Positions 12,001 to 40,983 of a stretch of 40,983 nucleotides of DNA are shown piece after piece; within the stretch, counting starts at the first letter, position 1; each line of letters opens with the position of its first letter. Both the position numbers and the translations under genes were made by a program. The stretch is from Bolinopsis microptera (taxonomy: Eukaryota; Ctenophora; Tentaculata; Lobata; Bolinopsidae): the NCBI RefSeq assembly GCF_026151205.1, contig NW_026971815.1:1-40983 (forward strand), in the 5' to 3' direction. A model generated the notes under the pieces. The model did not search any database. It was not told where the DNA came from and worked only from the letters and a program-made list of their open reading frames with translations.

Positions 12001-13750
12001 AGATCGAGTGTATGTCAGCATGAACCCATACGTTGGTGTGGGTGGTGCTGTCTACAAGCCCGACGGGTCGCCTTATCTTCACCCCGGTACAAAGGAGCCT
12101 CTGTATGCCCAGCTGGATACCAACAAACGCCCCAAAACCGATGACGATGGAGCCTTGATCGGACCAAACGGTCGTCCCTTGAAAGACAAGGATGGCATGA
12201 ATCTCATCAACGGTACCGGGCCTCTGGTCTACAAGGGAATGGTGATTCTGCCTATTGGAAGGCCTTTGACCGATCCTAAATCCAAAGTGCTGAAAGCTGG
12301 AGTCACTGACGAGGGCTTGCCCATGGTCGACGGTGAAAACTGTGTACTAGATCCAAAGAGAAAGACCGTAAAAGGCAAGGATGGTAAACCCGTCCTGTTG
12401 TATCCCAACGAAAATCTATCAGAAGTTGAACCGTACAACAAGTCCAACACCGATCAGTTCTCTGATCTGTCGGAGGATGAACTAGATGAGGTTGAAGCAA
12501 CCACCACCGAACCGGTGTACTACGATTCCGAAGATATGTCGGATCTTGAAGATGTTATGGTTGAGTCAGTCGAATTGAAGGACTTGGAAGAAGAGCCTTT
12601 GGTTGTCGGGGAAGATTCGACACCAAAGCTCATGGCAGGCTTGGAACCTGGCTTGGAACAGCCTTTGGTTGTCGGGGATGAATCGACACCGAAGCTCATG
12701 GCAGGCTTGGAACCTGGCTTGGAACAGCCTTTGGTTGTCGGGGATGAATCGACACCGAAGCTCATGGCAGGCTTGGGACCTTTCGCACCACCTGGTGAGC
12801 CAGGCAAACCCAAAGACCAAGATCCTGGAAAGGTCGCCCCCATCAGTCCAACATCATATGGTGGAGAACCATCAGCACCTTTCAAACCTGATGACAGAAA
12901 AGAGTCGCCTAGTGCAGCAACAGCTGATAAACCTTTCGCACCACCTGGTCAGCCAGGCAAAACCAAAGACCAAGATCCTAGAGCACCAAGAGCTGATAAA
13001 CCAAAACGCAGGAAGCAGTTCATCAGACCTGGCGTCATTCGTGTTTGTCCTGATGGCACCTTGAAGGGACGTGACAACAAACCTATACTGGACGTCGACA
13101 GAAAACCAATCAGGTGTCCTATTGTTAAGGGCCAGCCGAAAACAGATTCCAAAATGTGTCTTGTTGACAAAGATGGCCAACGTTTGAAGGGACCTGATAA
13201 GCTGCCGATAAAGCTAGGTCAAGGATCTCATGGTCCCAGAGTAGGTCCTAGTGGAACCATCTACAGTCCAAATGGAAGTCCCGTGGTACTTGGCAAGAAG
13301 AAGCCTTTGACGGCAGGCTTTGTACCAGATGGTAGAGTAAGGGTGAACAGGCATGGAGCTATAAAGGGGCCTGATAGGAAGAAACTGCTCGATAGAAAAT
13401 CAGATCGAGTGTATGTCAGCATGAACCCATACGTTGGTGTGGGTGGTGCTGTCTACAAGCCCGACGGGTCGCCTTATCTTCACCCCGGTACAAAGGAGCC
13501 TCTGTATGCCCAGCTGGATACCAACAAACGCCCCAAAACCGATGACGATGGAGCCTTGATCGGACCAAACGGTCGTCCCTTGAAAGACAAGGATGGCATG
13601 AATCTCATCAACGGTACCGGGCCTCTGGTCTACAAGGGAATGGTGATTCTGCCTATTGGAAGGCCTTTGACCGATCCTAAATCCAAAGTGCTGAAGCTGG
13701 AGTCACTGACGAGGGCTTGCCCATGGTCGACGGTGAAAACTGTGTACTAG
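2..13750 (+). CDS. Giant tandem-repeat protein, fragment A (both ends incomplete)
   Basis: An uninterrupted reading frame of about 4,580 codons, made of 467-residue units that are almost identical to one another. I do not recognise the family. The frame is open to the left edge of the window, so no start codon is claimed; the first possible start in the track-like sense is a TTG at 32 inside a repeat, which is not a credible initiator. No signal peptide or membrane segment is visible. Each unit carries three 22-residue motifs, a Pro/Lys linker, a domain rich in DG...G.[DN]..P motifs with four cysteines (VCPDG, IRCPIV, KMCLVD, ENCVLD) and an acidic tail. Coding is supported because all repeat periods (1,401, 153 and 66 bp) are multiples of three and a recurrent variant between units is synonymous. 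The stop at 13748-13750 is caused by loss of one A near 13694 (CTGAAGCTGG where other units have CTGAAAGCTGG), so it is not the real end. A structural or surface role would be a guess. Confidence 0.8.
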   Translation, partial: GRFDPKKLGRLEPGLEQPLVVGDESSRSSWQAWNLAWNSLWLSGMNRHLKLMAGLGPFAPPGEPGKPKDQDPGKVAPISPTSYGGEPSAPFKPDDRKESPSAATADKPFAPPGQPGKTKDQDPRAPRADKPKRRKQFIRPGVIRVCPDGTLKGRDNKPILDVDRKPIRCPIVKGQPKTDSKMCLVDKDGQRLKGPDKLPIKLGQGSHGPRVGPSGTIYSPNGSPVVLGKKKPLTAGFVPDGRVRVNRHGAIKGPDRKKLLDRKSDRVYVSMNPYVGVGGAVYKPDGSPYLHPGTKEPLYAQLDTNKRPKTDDDGALIGPNGRPLKDKDGMNLINGTGPLVYKGMVILPIGRPLTDPKSKVLKAGVTDEGLPMVDGENCVLDPKRKTVKGKDGKPVLLYPNENLSEVEPYNKSNTDQFSDLSEDELDEVEATTTEPVYYDSEDMSDLEDVMVESVELKDLEEEPLVVGEDSTPKLMAGLEPGLEQPLVVGDESTPKLMAGLEPGLEQPLVVGDESTPKLMAGLGPFAPPGEPGKPKDQDPGKVAPISPTSYGGEPSAPFKPDDRKESPSAATADKPFAPPGQPGKTKDQDPRAPRADKPKRRKQFIRPGVIRVCPDGTLKGRDNKPILDVDRKPIRCPIVKGQPKTDSKMCLVDKDGQRLKGPDKLPIKLGQGSHGPRVGPSGTIYSPNGSPVVLGKKKPLTAGFVPDGRVRVNRHGAIKGPDRKKLLDRKSDRVYVSMNPYVGVGGAVYKPDGSPYLHPGTKEPLYAQLDTNKRPKTDDDGALIGPNGRPLKDKDGMNLINGTGPLVYKGMVILPIGRPLTDPKSKVLKAGVTDEGLPMVDGENCVLDPKRKTVKGKDGKPVLLYPNENLSEVEPYNKSNTDQFSDLSEDELDEVEATTTEPVYYDSEDMSDLEDVMVESVELKDLEEEPLVVGEDSTPKLMAGLEPGLEQPLVVGDESTPKLMAGLEPGLEQPLVVGDESTPKLMAGLGPFAPPGEPGKPKDQDPGKVAPISPTSYGGEPSAPFKPDDRKESPSAATADKPFAPPGQPGKTKDQDPRAPRADKPKRRKQFIRPGVIRVCPDGTLKGRDNKPILDVDRKPIRCPIVKGQPKTDSKMCLVDKDGQRLKGPDKLPIKLGQGSHGPRVGPSGTIYSPNGSPVVLGKKKPLTAGFVPDGRVRVNRHGAIKGPDRKKLLDRKSDRVYVSMNPYVGVGGAVYKPDGSPYLHPGTKEPLYAQLDTNKRPKTDDDGALIGPNGRPLKDKDGMNLINGTGPLVYKGMVILPIGRPLTDPKSKVLKAGVTDEGLPMVDGENCVLDPKRKTVKGKDGKPVLLYPNENLSEVEPYNKSNTDQFSDLSEDELDEVEATTTEPVYYDSEDMSDLEDVMVESVELKDLEEEPLVVGEDSTPKLMAGLEPGLEQPLVVGDESTPKLMAGLEPGLEQPLVVGDESTPKLMAGLGPFAPPGEPGKPKDQDPGKVAPISPTSYGGEPSAPFKPDDRKESPSAATADKPFAPPGQPGKTKDQDPRAPRADKPKRRKQFIRPGVIRVCPDGTLKGRDNKPILDVDRKPIRCPIVKGQPKTDSKMCLVDKDGQRLKGPDKLPIKLGQGSHGPRVGPSGTIYSPNGSPVVLGKKKPLTAGFVPDGRVRVNRHGAIKGPDRKKLLDRKSDRVYVSMNPYVGVGGAVYKPDGSPYLHPGTKEPLYAQLDTNKRPKTDDDGALIGPNGRPLKDKDGMNLINGTGPLVYKGMVILPIGRPLTDPKSKVLKAGVTDEGLPMVDGENCVLDPKRKTVKGKDGKPVLLYPNENLSEVEPYNKSNTDQFSDLSEDELDEVEATTTEPVYYDSEDMSDLEDVMVESVELKDLEEEPLVVGEDSTPKLMAGLEPGLEQPLVVGDESTPKLMAGLEPGLEQPLVVGDESTPKLMAGLGPFAPPGEPGKPKDQDPGKVAPISPTSYGGEPSAPFKPDDRKESPSAATADKPFAPPGQPGKTKDQDPRAPRADKPKRRKQFIRPGVIRVCPDGTLKGRDNKPILDVDRKPIRCPIVKGQPKTDSKMCLVDKDGQRLKGPDKLPIKLGQGSHGPRVGPSGTIYSPNGSPVVLGKKKPLTAGFVPDGRVRVNRHGAIKGPDRKKLLDRKSDRVYVSMNPYVGVGGAVYKPDGSPYLHPGTKEPLYAQLDTNKRPKTDDDGALIGPNGRPLKDKDGMNLINGTGPLVYKGMVILPIGRPLTDPKSKVLKAGVTDEGLPMVDGENCVLDPKRKTVKGKDGKPVLLYPNENLSEVEPYNKSNTDQFSDLSEDELDEVEATTTEPVYYDSEDMSDLEDVMVESVELKDLEEEPLVVGEDSTPKLMAGLEPGLEQPLVVGDESTPKLMAGLEPGLEQPLVVGDESTPKLMAGLGPFAPPGEPGKPKDQDPGKVAPISPTSYGGEPSAPFKPDDRKESPSAATADKPFAPPGQPGKTKDQDPRAPRADKPKRRKQFIRPGVIRVCPDGTLKGRDNKPILDVDRKPIRCPIVKGQPKTDSKMCLVDKDGQRLKGPDKLPIKLGQGSHGPRVGPSGTIYSPNGSPVVLGKKKPLTAGFVPDGRVRVNRHGAIKGPDRKKLLDRKSDRVYVSMNPYVGVGGAVYKPDGSPYLHPGTKEPLYAQLDTNKRPKTDDDGALIGPNGRPLKDKDGMNLINGTGPLVYKGMVILPIGRPLTDPKSKVLKAGVTDEGLPMVDGENCVLDPKRKTVKGKDGKPVLLYPNENLSEVEPYNKSNTDQFSDLSEDELDEVEATTTEPVYYDSEDMSDLEDVMVESVELKDLEEEPLVVGEDSTPKLMAGLEPGLEQPLVVGDESTPKLMAGLEPGLEQPLVVGDESTPKLMAGLGPFAPPGEPGKPKDQDPGKVAPISPTSYGGEPSAPFKPDDRKESPSAATADKPFAPPGQPGKTKDQDPRAPRADKPKRRKQFIRPGVIRVCPDGTLKGRDNKPILDVDRKPIRCPIVKGQPKTDSKMCLVDKDGQRLKGPDKLPIKLGQGSHGPRVGPSGTIYSPNGSPVVLGKKKPLTAGFVPDGRVRVNRHGAIKGPDRKKLLDRKSDRVYVSMNPYVGVGGAVYKPDGSPYLHPGTKEPLYAQLDTNKRPKTDDDGALIGPNGRPLKDKDGMNLINGTGPLVYKGMVILPIGRPLTDPKSKVLKAGVTDEGLPMVDGENCVLDPKRKTVKGKDGKPVLLYPNENLSEVEPYNKSNTDQFSDLSEDELDEVEATTTEPVYYDSEDMSDLEDVMVESVELKDLEEEPLVVGEDSTPKLMAGLEPGLEQPLVVGDESTPKLMAGLEPGLEQPLVVGDESTPKLMAGLGPFAPPGEPGKPKDQDPGKVAPISPTSYGGEPSAPFKPDDRKESPSAATADKPFAPPGQPGKTKDQDPRAPRADKPKRRKQFIRPGVIRVCPDGTLKGRDNKPILDVDRKPIRCPIVKGQPKTDSKMCLVDKDGQRLKGPDKLPIKLGQGSHGPRVGPSGTIYSPNGSPVVLGKKKPLTAGFVPDGRVRVNRHGAIKGPDRKKLLDRKSDRVYVSMNPYVGVGGAVYKPDGSPYLHPGTKEPLYAQLDTNKRPKTDDDGALIGPNGRPLKDKDGMNLINGTGPLVYKGMVILPIGRPLTDPKSKVLKAGVTDEGLPMVDGENCVLDPKRKTVKGKDGKPVLLYPNENLSEVEPYNKSNTDQFSDLSEDELDEVEATTTEPVYYDSEDMSDLEDVMVESVELKDLEEEPLVVGEDSTPKLMAGLEPGLEQPLVVGDESTPKLMAGLEPGLEQPLVVGDESTPKLMAGLGPFAPPGEPGKPKDQDPGKVAPISPTSYGGEPSAPFKPDDRKESPSAATADKPFAPPGQPGKTKDQDPRAPRADKPKRRKQFIRPGVIRVCPDGTLKGRDNKPILDVDRKPIRCPIVKGQPKTDSKMCLVDKDGQRLKGPDKLPIKLGQGSHGPRVGPSGTIYSPNGSPVVLGKKKPLTAGFVPDGRVRVNRHGAIKGPDRKKLLDRKSDRVYVSMNPYVGVGGAVYKPDGSPYLHPGTKEPLYAQLDTNKRPKTDDDGALIGPNGRPLKDKDGMNLINGTGPLVYKGMVILPIGRPLTDPKSKVLKAGVTDEGLPMVDGENCVLDPKRKTVKGKDGKPVLLYPNENLSEVEPYNKSNTDQFSDLSEDELDEVEATTTEPVYYDSEDMSDLEDVMVESVELKDLEEEPLVVGEDSTPKLMAGLEPGLEQPLVVGDESTPKLMAGLEPGLEQPLVVGDESTPKLMAGLGPFAPPGEPGKPKDQDPGKVAPISPTSYGGEPSAPFKPDDRKESPSAATADKPFAPPGQPGKTKDQDPRAPRADKPKRRKQFIRPGVIRVCPDGTLKGRDNKPILDVDRKPIRCPIVKGQPKTDSKMCLVDKDGQRLKGPDKLPIKLGQGSHGPRVGPSGTIYSPNGSPVVLGKKKPLTAGFVPDGRVRVNRHGAIKGPDRKKLLDRKSDRVYVSMNPYVGVGGAVYKPDGSPYLHPGTKEPLYAQLDTNKRPKTDDDGALIGPNGRPLKDKDGMNLINGTGPLVYKGMVILPIGRPLTDPKSKVLKLESLTRACPWSTVKTVY
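1388..1569 (+). repeat. 66-bp (22-residue) direct repeats at the head of each unit, shown for unit 2
   Basis: Three head-to-tail copies start at 1388, 1454 and 1520. The protein motif is PLVVG-[ED][DE]STPK-LMAGL-EPGLEQ. The first copy has GEDSTPK and the other two have GDESTPK; the third breaks off after LMAGL and runs into GPFAPPG. The same three-copy block recurs at every 1,401-bp step. It is the kind of site at which slippage or unequal crossing over could change copy number, but all clean units after the first show three copies. Confidence 0.9.
1571..1771 (+). repeat. Duplicated 48-bp segment in the Pro/Lys linker, shown for unit 2
   Basis: Bases 1571-1618 (PFAPPGEPGKPKDQDP) recur at 1724-1771 as PFAPPGQPGKTKDQDP, 153 bp or 51 codons apart. 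They differ by G to C (Glu to Gln) and by C to A (Pro to Thr). The intervening segment holds SPTSYGGEPSAPFKPDDRK. The second copy leads into a basic stretch (KPKRRK). The two copies look like an old internal duplication that has started to diverge while staying in frame. Confidence 0.85.
1818..2610 (+). other. DG-motif domain of the repeat unit (shown for unit 2)
   Basis: About 264 residues from PGVIRVCPDG to LLYPNEN. By eye it resolves into about ten degenerate copies of a short motif, roughly xDGx-h-x-GP[DN]x[KR]P-h (h = hydrophobic): for example CPDGTLKGRDNKPIL, DKDGQRLKGPDKLPIKL, GPSGTIYSPNGSPVVL, NRHGAIKGPDRKKLLD, DDDGALIGPNGRPLKD and KGKDGKPVLLYP. Regular Gly/Asn-Gly turns followed by short hydrophobic strands suggest small beta hairpins or a beta-rich solenoid; this is inference from sequence pattern only. 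Four cysteines per unit lie in this domain. No catalytic or named domain signature was recognised. Confidence 0.6.
2611..2790 (+). other. Acidic Ser/Asp/Glu tail of the repeat unit (shown for unit 2)
   Basis: About 60 residues running from LSEVEPYNKS through SDLSEDELDE and YYDSEDMSDLEDV to LKDLEEE. The segment is rich in Asp and Glu and has almost no basic residues, in contrast to the Lys/Arg-rich linker and DG-motif domain. Several Ser lie before acidic residues in the S-x-x-[DE] pattern favoured by casein kinase 2 in eukaryotes; that is a pattern match, not evidence of phosphorylation. It joins directly to the 22-residue motifs of the next unit, so acidic and basic blocks alternate along the protein. 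Confidence 0.6.
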
Positions 13751-15075
13751 ATCCAAAGAGAAAGACCGTAAAAGGCAAGGATGGTAAACCCGTCCTGTTG
13801 TATCCCAACGAAAATCTATCAGAAGTTGAACCGTACAACAAGTCCAACACCGATCAGTTCTCTGATCTGTCGGAGGATGAACTAGATGAGGTTGAAGCAA
13901 CCACCACCGAACCGGTGTACTACGATTCCGAAGATATGTCGGATCTTGAAGATGTTATGGTTGAGTCAGTCGAATTGAAGGACTTGGAAGAAGAGCCTTT
14001 GGTTGTCGGGGAAGATTCGACACCAAAGCTCATGGCAGGCTTGGAACCTGGCTTGGAACAGCCTTTGGTTGTCGGGGATGAATCGACACCGAAGCTCATG
14101 GCAGGCTTGGAACCTGGCTTGGAACAGCCTTTGGTTGTCGGGGATGAATCGACACCGAAGCTCATGGCAGGCTTGGGACCTTTCGCACCACCTGGTGAGC
14201 CAGGCAAACCCAAAGACCAAGATCCTGGAAAGGTCGCCCCCATCAGTCCAACATCATATGGTGGAGAACCATCAGCACCTTTCAAACCTGATGACAGAAA
14301 AGAGTCGCCTAGTGCAGCAACAGCTGATAAACCTTTCGCACCACCTGGTCAGCCAGGCAAAACCAAAGACCAAGATCCTAGAGCACCAAGAGCTGATAAA
14401 CCAAAACGCAGGAAGCAGTTCATCAGACCTGGCGTCATTCGTGTTTGTCCTGATGGCACCTTGAAGGGACGTGACAACAAACCTATACTGGACGTCGACA
14501 GAAAACCAATCAGGTGTCCTATTGTTAAGGGCCAGCCGAAAACAGATTCCAAAATGTGTCTTGTTGACAAAGATGGCCAACGTTTGAAGGGACCTGATAA
14601 GCTGCCGATAAAGCTAGGTCAAGGATCTCATGGTCCCAGAGTAGGTCCTAGTGGAACCATCTACAGTCCAAATGGAAGTCCCGTGGTACTTGGCAAGAAG
14701 AAGCCTTTGACGGCAGGCTTTGTACCAGATGGTAGAGTAAGGGTGAACAGGCATGGAGCTATAAAGGGGCCTGATAGGAAGAAACTGCTCGATAGAAAAT
14801 CAGATCGAGTGTATGTCAGCATGAACCCATACGTTGGTGTGGGTGGTGCTGTCTACAAGCCCGACGGGTCGCCTTATCTTCACCCCGGTACAAAGGAGCC
14901 TCTGTATGCCCAGCTGGATACCAACAAACGCCCCAAAACCGATGACGATGGAGCCTTGATCGGACCAAACGGTCGTCCCTTGAAAGACAAGGATGGCATG
15001 AATCTCATCAACGGTACCGGGGCCTCTGGTCTACAAGGGAATGGTGATGCTGCCTATTGGAAGACCTTTGACTGA
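13696..15075 (+). CDS. Giant tandem-repeat protein, fragment B (continues fragment A after a 1-base deletion)
   Basis: Downstream of the missing A near 13694 the same protein continues in the next frame, resuming with AGVTDEGLPMVDG and running through a full acidic tail, the three 22-residue motifs, the linker and most of the DG-motif domain. An ATG occurs at 13717, but it is the internal Met of GLPMVDG and not a true start. The frame is lost at 15019-15022, where four G follow TACC instead of the three seen in every earlier unit, and a false stop follows at 15073-15075. Deletion and insertion are both in short homopolymers and cancel each other, so fragments A, B and C are best read as one gene with two consensus errors. 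True programmed frameshifting is unlikely because the other units keep one frame at the same sites. Confidence 0.75.
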   Translation, partial: AGVTDEGLPMVDGENCVLDPKRKTVKGKDGKPVLLYPNENLSEVEPYNKSNTDQFSDLSEDELDEVEATTTEPVYYDSEDMSDLEDVMVESVELKDLEEEPLVVGEDSTPKLMAGLEPGLEQPLVVGDESTPKLMAGLEPGLEQPLVVGDESTPKLMAGLGPFAPPGEPGKPKDQDPGKVAPISPTSYGGEPSAPFKPDDRKESPSAATADKPFAPPGQPGKTKDQDPRAPRADKPKRRKQFIRPGVIRVCPDGTLKGRDNKPILDVDRKPIRCPIVKGQPKTDSKMCLVDKDGQRLKGPDKLPIKLGQGSHGPRVGPSGTIYSPNGSPVVLGKKKPLTAGFVPDGRVRVNRHGAIKGPDRKKLLDRKSDRVYVSMNPYVGVGGAVYKPDGSPYLHPGTKEPLYAQLDTNKRPKTDDDGALIGPNGRPLKDKDGMNLINGTGASGLQGNGDAAYWKTFD

Positions 15076-16576
15076 TCCTAAATCCAAAGTGCTGAAAGCT
15101 GGAGTCACTGACGAGGGCTTGCCCATGGTCGACGGTGAAAACTGTGTACTAGATCCAAAGAGAAAGACCGTAAAAGGCAAGGATGGTAAACCCGTCCTGT
15201 TGTATCCCAACGAAAATCTATCAGAAGTTGAACCGTACAACAAGTCCAACACCGATCAGTTCTCTGATCTGTCGGAGGATGAACTAGATGAGGTTGAAGC
15301 AACCACCACCGAACCGGTGTACTACGATTCCGAAGATATGTCGGATCTTGAAGATGTTATGGTTGAGTCAGTCGAATTGAAGGACTTGGAAGAAGAGCCT
15401 TTGGTTGTCGGGGAAGATTCGACACCAAAGCTCATGGCAGGCTTGGAACCTGGCTTGGAACAGCCTTTGGTTGTCGGGGATGAATCGACACCGAAGCTCA
15501 TGGCAGGCTTGGAACCTGGCTTGGAACAGCCTTTGGTTGTCGGGGATGAATCGACACCGAAGCTCATGGCAGGCTTGGGACCTTTCGCACCACCTGGTGA
15601 GCCAGGCAAACCCAAAGACCAAGATCCTGGAAAGGTCGCCCCCATCAGTCCAACATCATATGGTGGAGAACCATCAGCACCTTTCAAACCTGATGACAGA
15701 AAAGAGTCGCCTAGTGCAGCAACAGCTGATAAACCTTTCGCACCACCTGGTCAGCCAGGCAAAACCAAAGACCAAGATCCTAGAGCACCAAGAGCTGATA
15801 AACCAAAACGCAGGAAGCAGTTCATCAGACCTGGCGTCATTCGTGTTTGTCCTGATGGCACCTTGAAGGGACGTGACAACAAACCTATACTGGACGTCGA
15901 CAGAAAACCAATCAGGTGTCCTATTGTTAAGGGCCAGCCGAAAACAGATTCCAAAATGTGTCTTGTTGACAAAGATGGCCAACGTTTGAAGGGACCTGAT
16001 AAGCTGCCGATAAAGCTAGGTCAAGGATCTCATGGTCCCAGAGTAGGTCCTAGTGGAACCATCTACAGTCCAAATGGAAGTCCCGTGGTACTTGGCAAGA
16101 AGAAGCCTTTGACGGCAGGCTTTGTACCAGATGGTAGAGTAAGGGTGAACAGGCATGGAGCTATAAAGGGGCCTGATAGGAAGAAACTGCTCGATAGAAA
16201 ATCAGATCGAGTGTATGTCAGCATGAACCCATACGTTGGTGTGGGTGGTGCTGTCTACAAGCCCGACGGGTCGCCTTATCTTCACCCCGGTACAAAGGAG
16301 CCTCTGTATGCCCAGCTGGATACCAACAAACGCCCCAAAACCGATGACGATGGAGCCTTGATCGGACCAAACGGTCGTCCCTTGAAAGACAAGGATGGCA
16401 TGAATCTCATCAACGGTATCGGGCCTCTGGTCTACAAGGGTATGGTGATTCTGCCTATTGGAAGGCCTTTGACCGATCCTAAATCCAAAGTGCTGAAAGC
16501 TGGAGTCACTGACGAGGGATTGCCCATGGTCGACGGTGAAAACTGTGTACTAGATTCCAAAGGAGAAAGACCGTAA
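15020..16576 (+). CDS. Giant tandem-repeat protein, fragment C (frame restored, then lost before the poly-A)
   Basis: After the extra G at 15019-15022 the original frame of fragment A returns (GPLVYKGMV...). It covers the end of unit 11 and almost all of unit 12. Six substitutions against the unit consensus are visible: 15049 (Ile to Met), 15064 and 15073 (both silent), 16419 (Thr to Ile), 16441 and 16519 (both silent). Near 16555-16565 an extra T and an extra G break the frame (TTCCAAAGGAG for TCCAAAGAG), giving the stop at 16574-16576. The last 80 bases before the poly-A still align with the acidic-tail part of the unit but contain further errors. The stop is therefore not taken as the natural end of the protein. 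Confidence 0.7.
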   Translation, partial: GPLVYKGMVMLPIGRPLTDPKSKVLKAGVTDEGLPMVDGENCVLDPKRKTVKGKDGKPVLLYPNENLSEVEPYNKSNTDQFSDLSEDELDEVEATTTEPVYYDSEDMSDLEDVMVESVELKDLEEEPLVVGEDSTPKLMAGLEPGLEQPLVVGDESTPKLMAGLEPGLEQPLVVGDESTPKLMAGLGPFAPPGEPGKPKDQDPGKVAPISPTSYGGEPSAPFKPDDRKESPSAATADKPFAPPGQPGKTKDQDPRAPRADKPKRRKQFIRPGVIRVCPDGTLKGRDNKPILDVDRKPIRCPIVKGQPKTDSKMCLVDKDGQRLKGPDKLPIKLGQGSHGPRVGPSGTIYSPNGSPVVLGKKKPLTAGFVPDGRVRVNRHGAIKGPDRKKLLDRKSDRVYVSMNPYVGVGGAVYKPDGSPYLHPGTKEPLYAQLDTNKRPKTDDDGALIGPNGRPLKDKDGMNLINGIGPLVYKGMVILPIGRPLTDPKSKVLKAGVTDEGLPMVDGENCVLDSKGERP

Positions 16577-16657
16577 AAGGGAAGGATGGTAAACCCGTCC
16601 TGTTGTATCCCACGAAAAATTTCAGAAGTTGAACCGTTCAACAAGTCCAAAACCGAT

Positions 16658-40983
<24,326 letters not shown>

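Noticed and set aside
13690-15025. Programmed ribosomal frameshifting
   Set aside because: There is no recurrent slippery site: the other units have the same sequence without needing a shift, and the two indels are of opposite sign in short homopolymers.

Overview
The whole window is one thing: a tandem array of a 1,401-bp coding unit (467 codons, + strand), read at very different quality along its length and interrupted by three huge homopolymer blocks. No unique flanking DNA, RNA gene, transposase, CRISPR array, promoter or terminator could be found. The organism cannot be named from this window. Array periods that are all multiples of three, charged and proline-rich low-complexity segments, and acidic clusters such as SDLSEDELDE weakly favour a eukaryote (perhaps a protist) with a giant repeat protein, but a giant bacterial repeat protein is not excluded.

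Layout. (1) 1-16658: about 11.9 near-identical units, open in one frame apart from two single-base indels near 13.69 kb and 15.02 kb. It encodes an internal part of a giant protein of more than 5,500 residues; neither the real start nor the real stop is present. (2) 16659-18204: 1,546 A in a row. (3) 18205-24375: about seven copies of the same unit, in the same order and strand, shrunk to a period of about 880 bp by dense deletions. (4) 24376-26166: 1,791 C, joined directly to (5) 26167-29314: 3,148 A. (6) 29315-40983: about 8.8 further copies, mostly 1,301-1,331 bp long because of frequent small deletions, with one almost full-length copy at 34417-35816.

Each unit has four parts: three copies of a 22-residue motif (PLVVG..STPKLMAGLEPGLEQ); a Pro/Lys linker with an internal duplication (FAPPG-PGK-KDQDP, 51 codons apart); a domain of about 270 residues built of about ten degenerate DG...G.[DN]..P motifs; and a strongly acidic Ser/Asp/Glu tail. 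Repetition therefore exists at three levels.

The homopolymers and the decayed blocks look like sequencing or consensus failure over a long repeat, not biology. The damage is graded toward the homopolymers, single bases are replaced by a neighbour's identity, and the repeat phase is the same on both sides of the C/A tract. The real biological content is the mega-repeat gene; its true copy number and ends are unresolved here.
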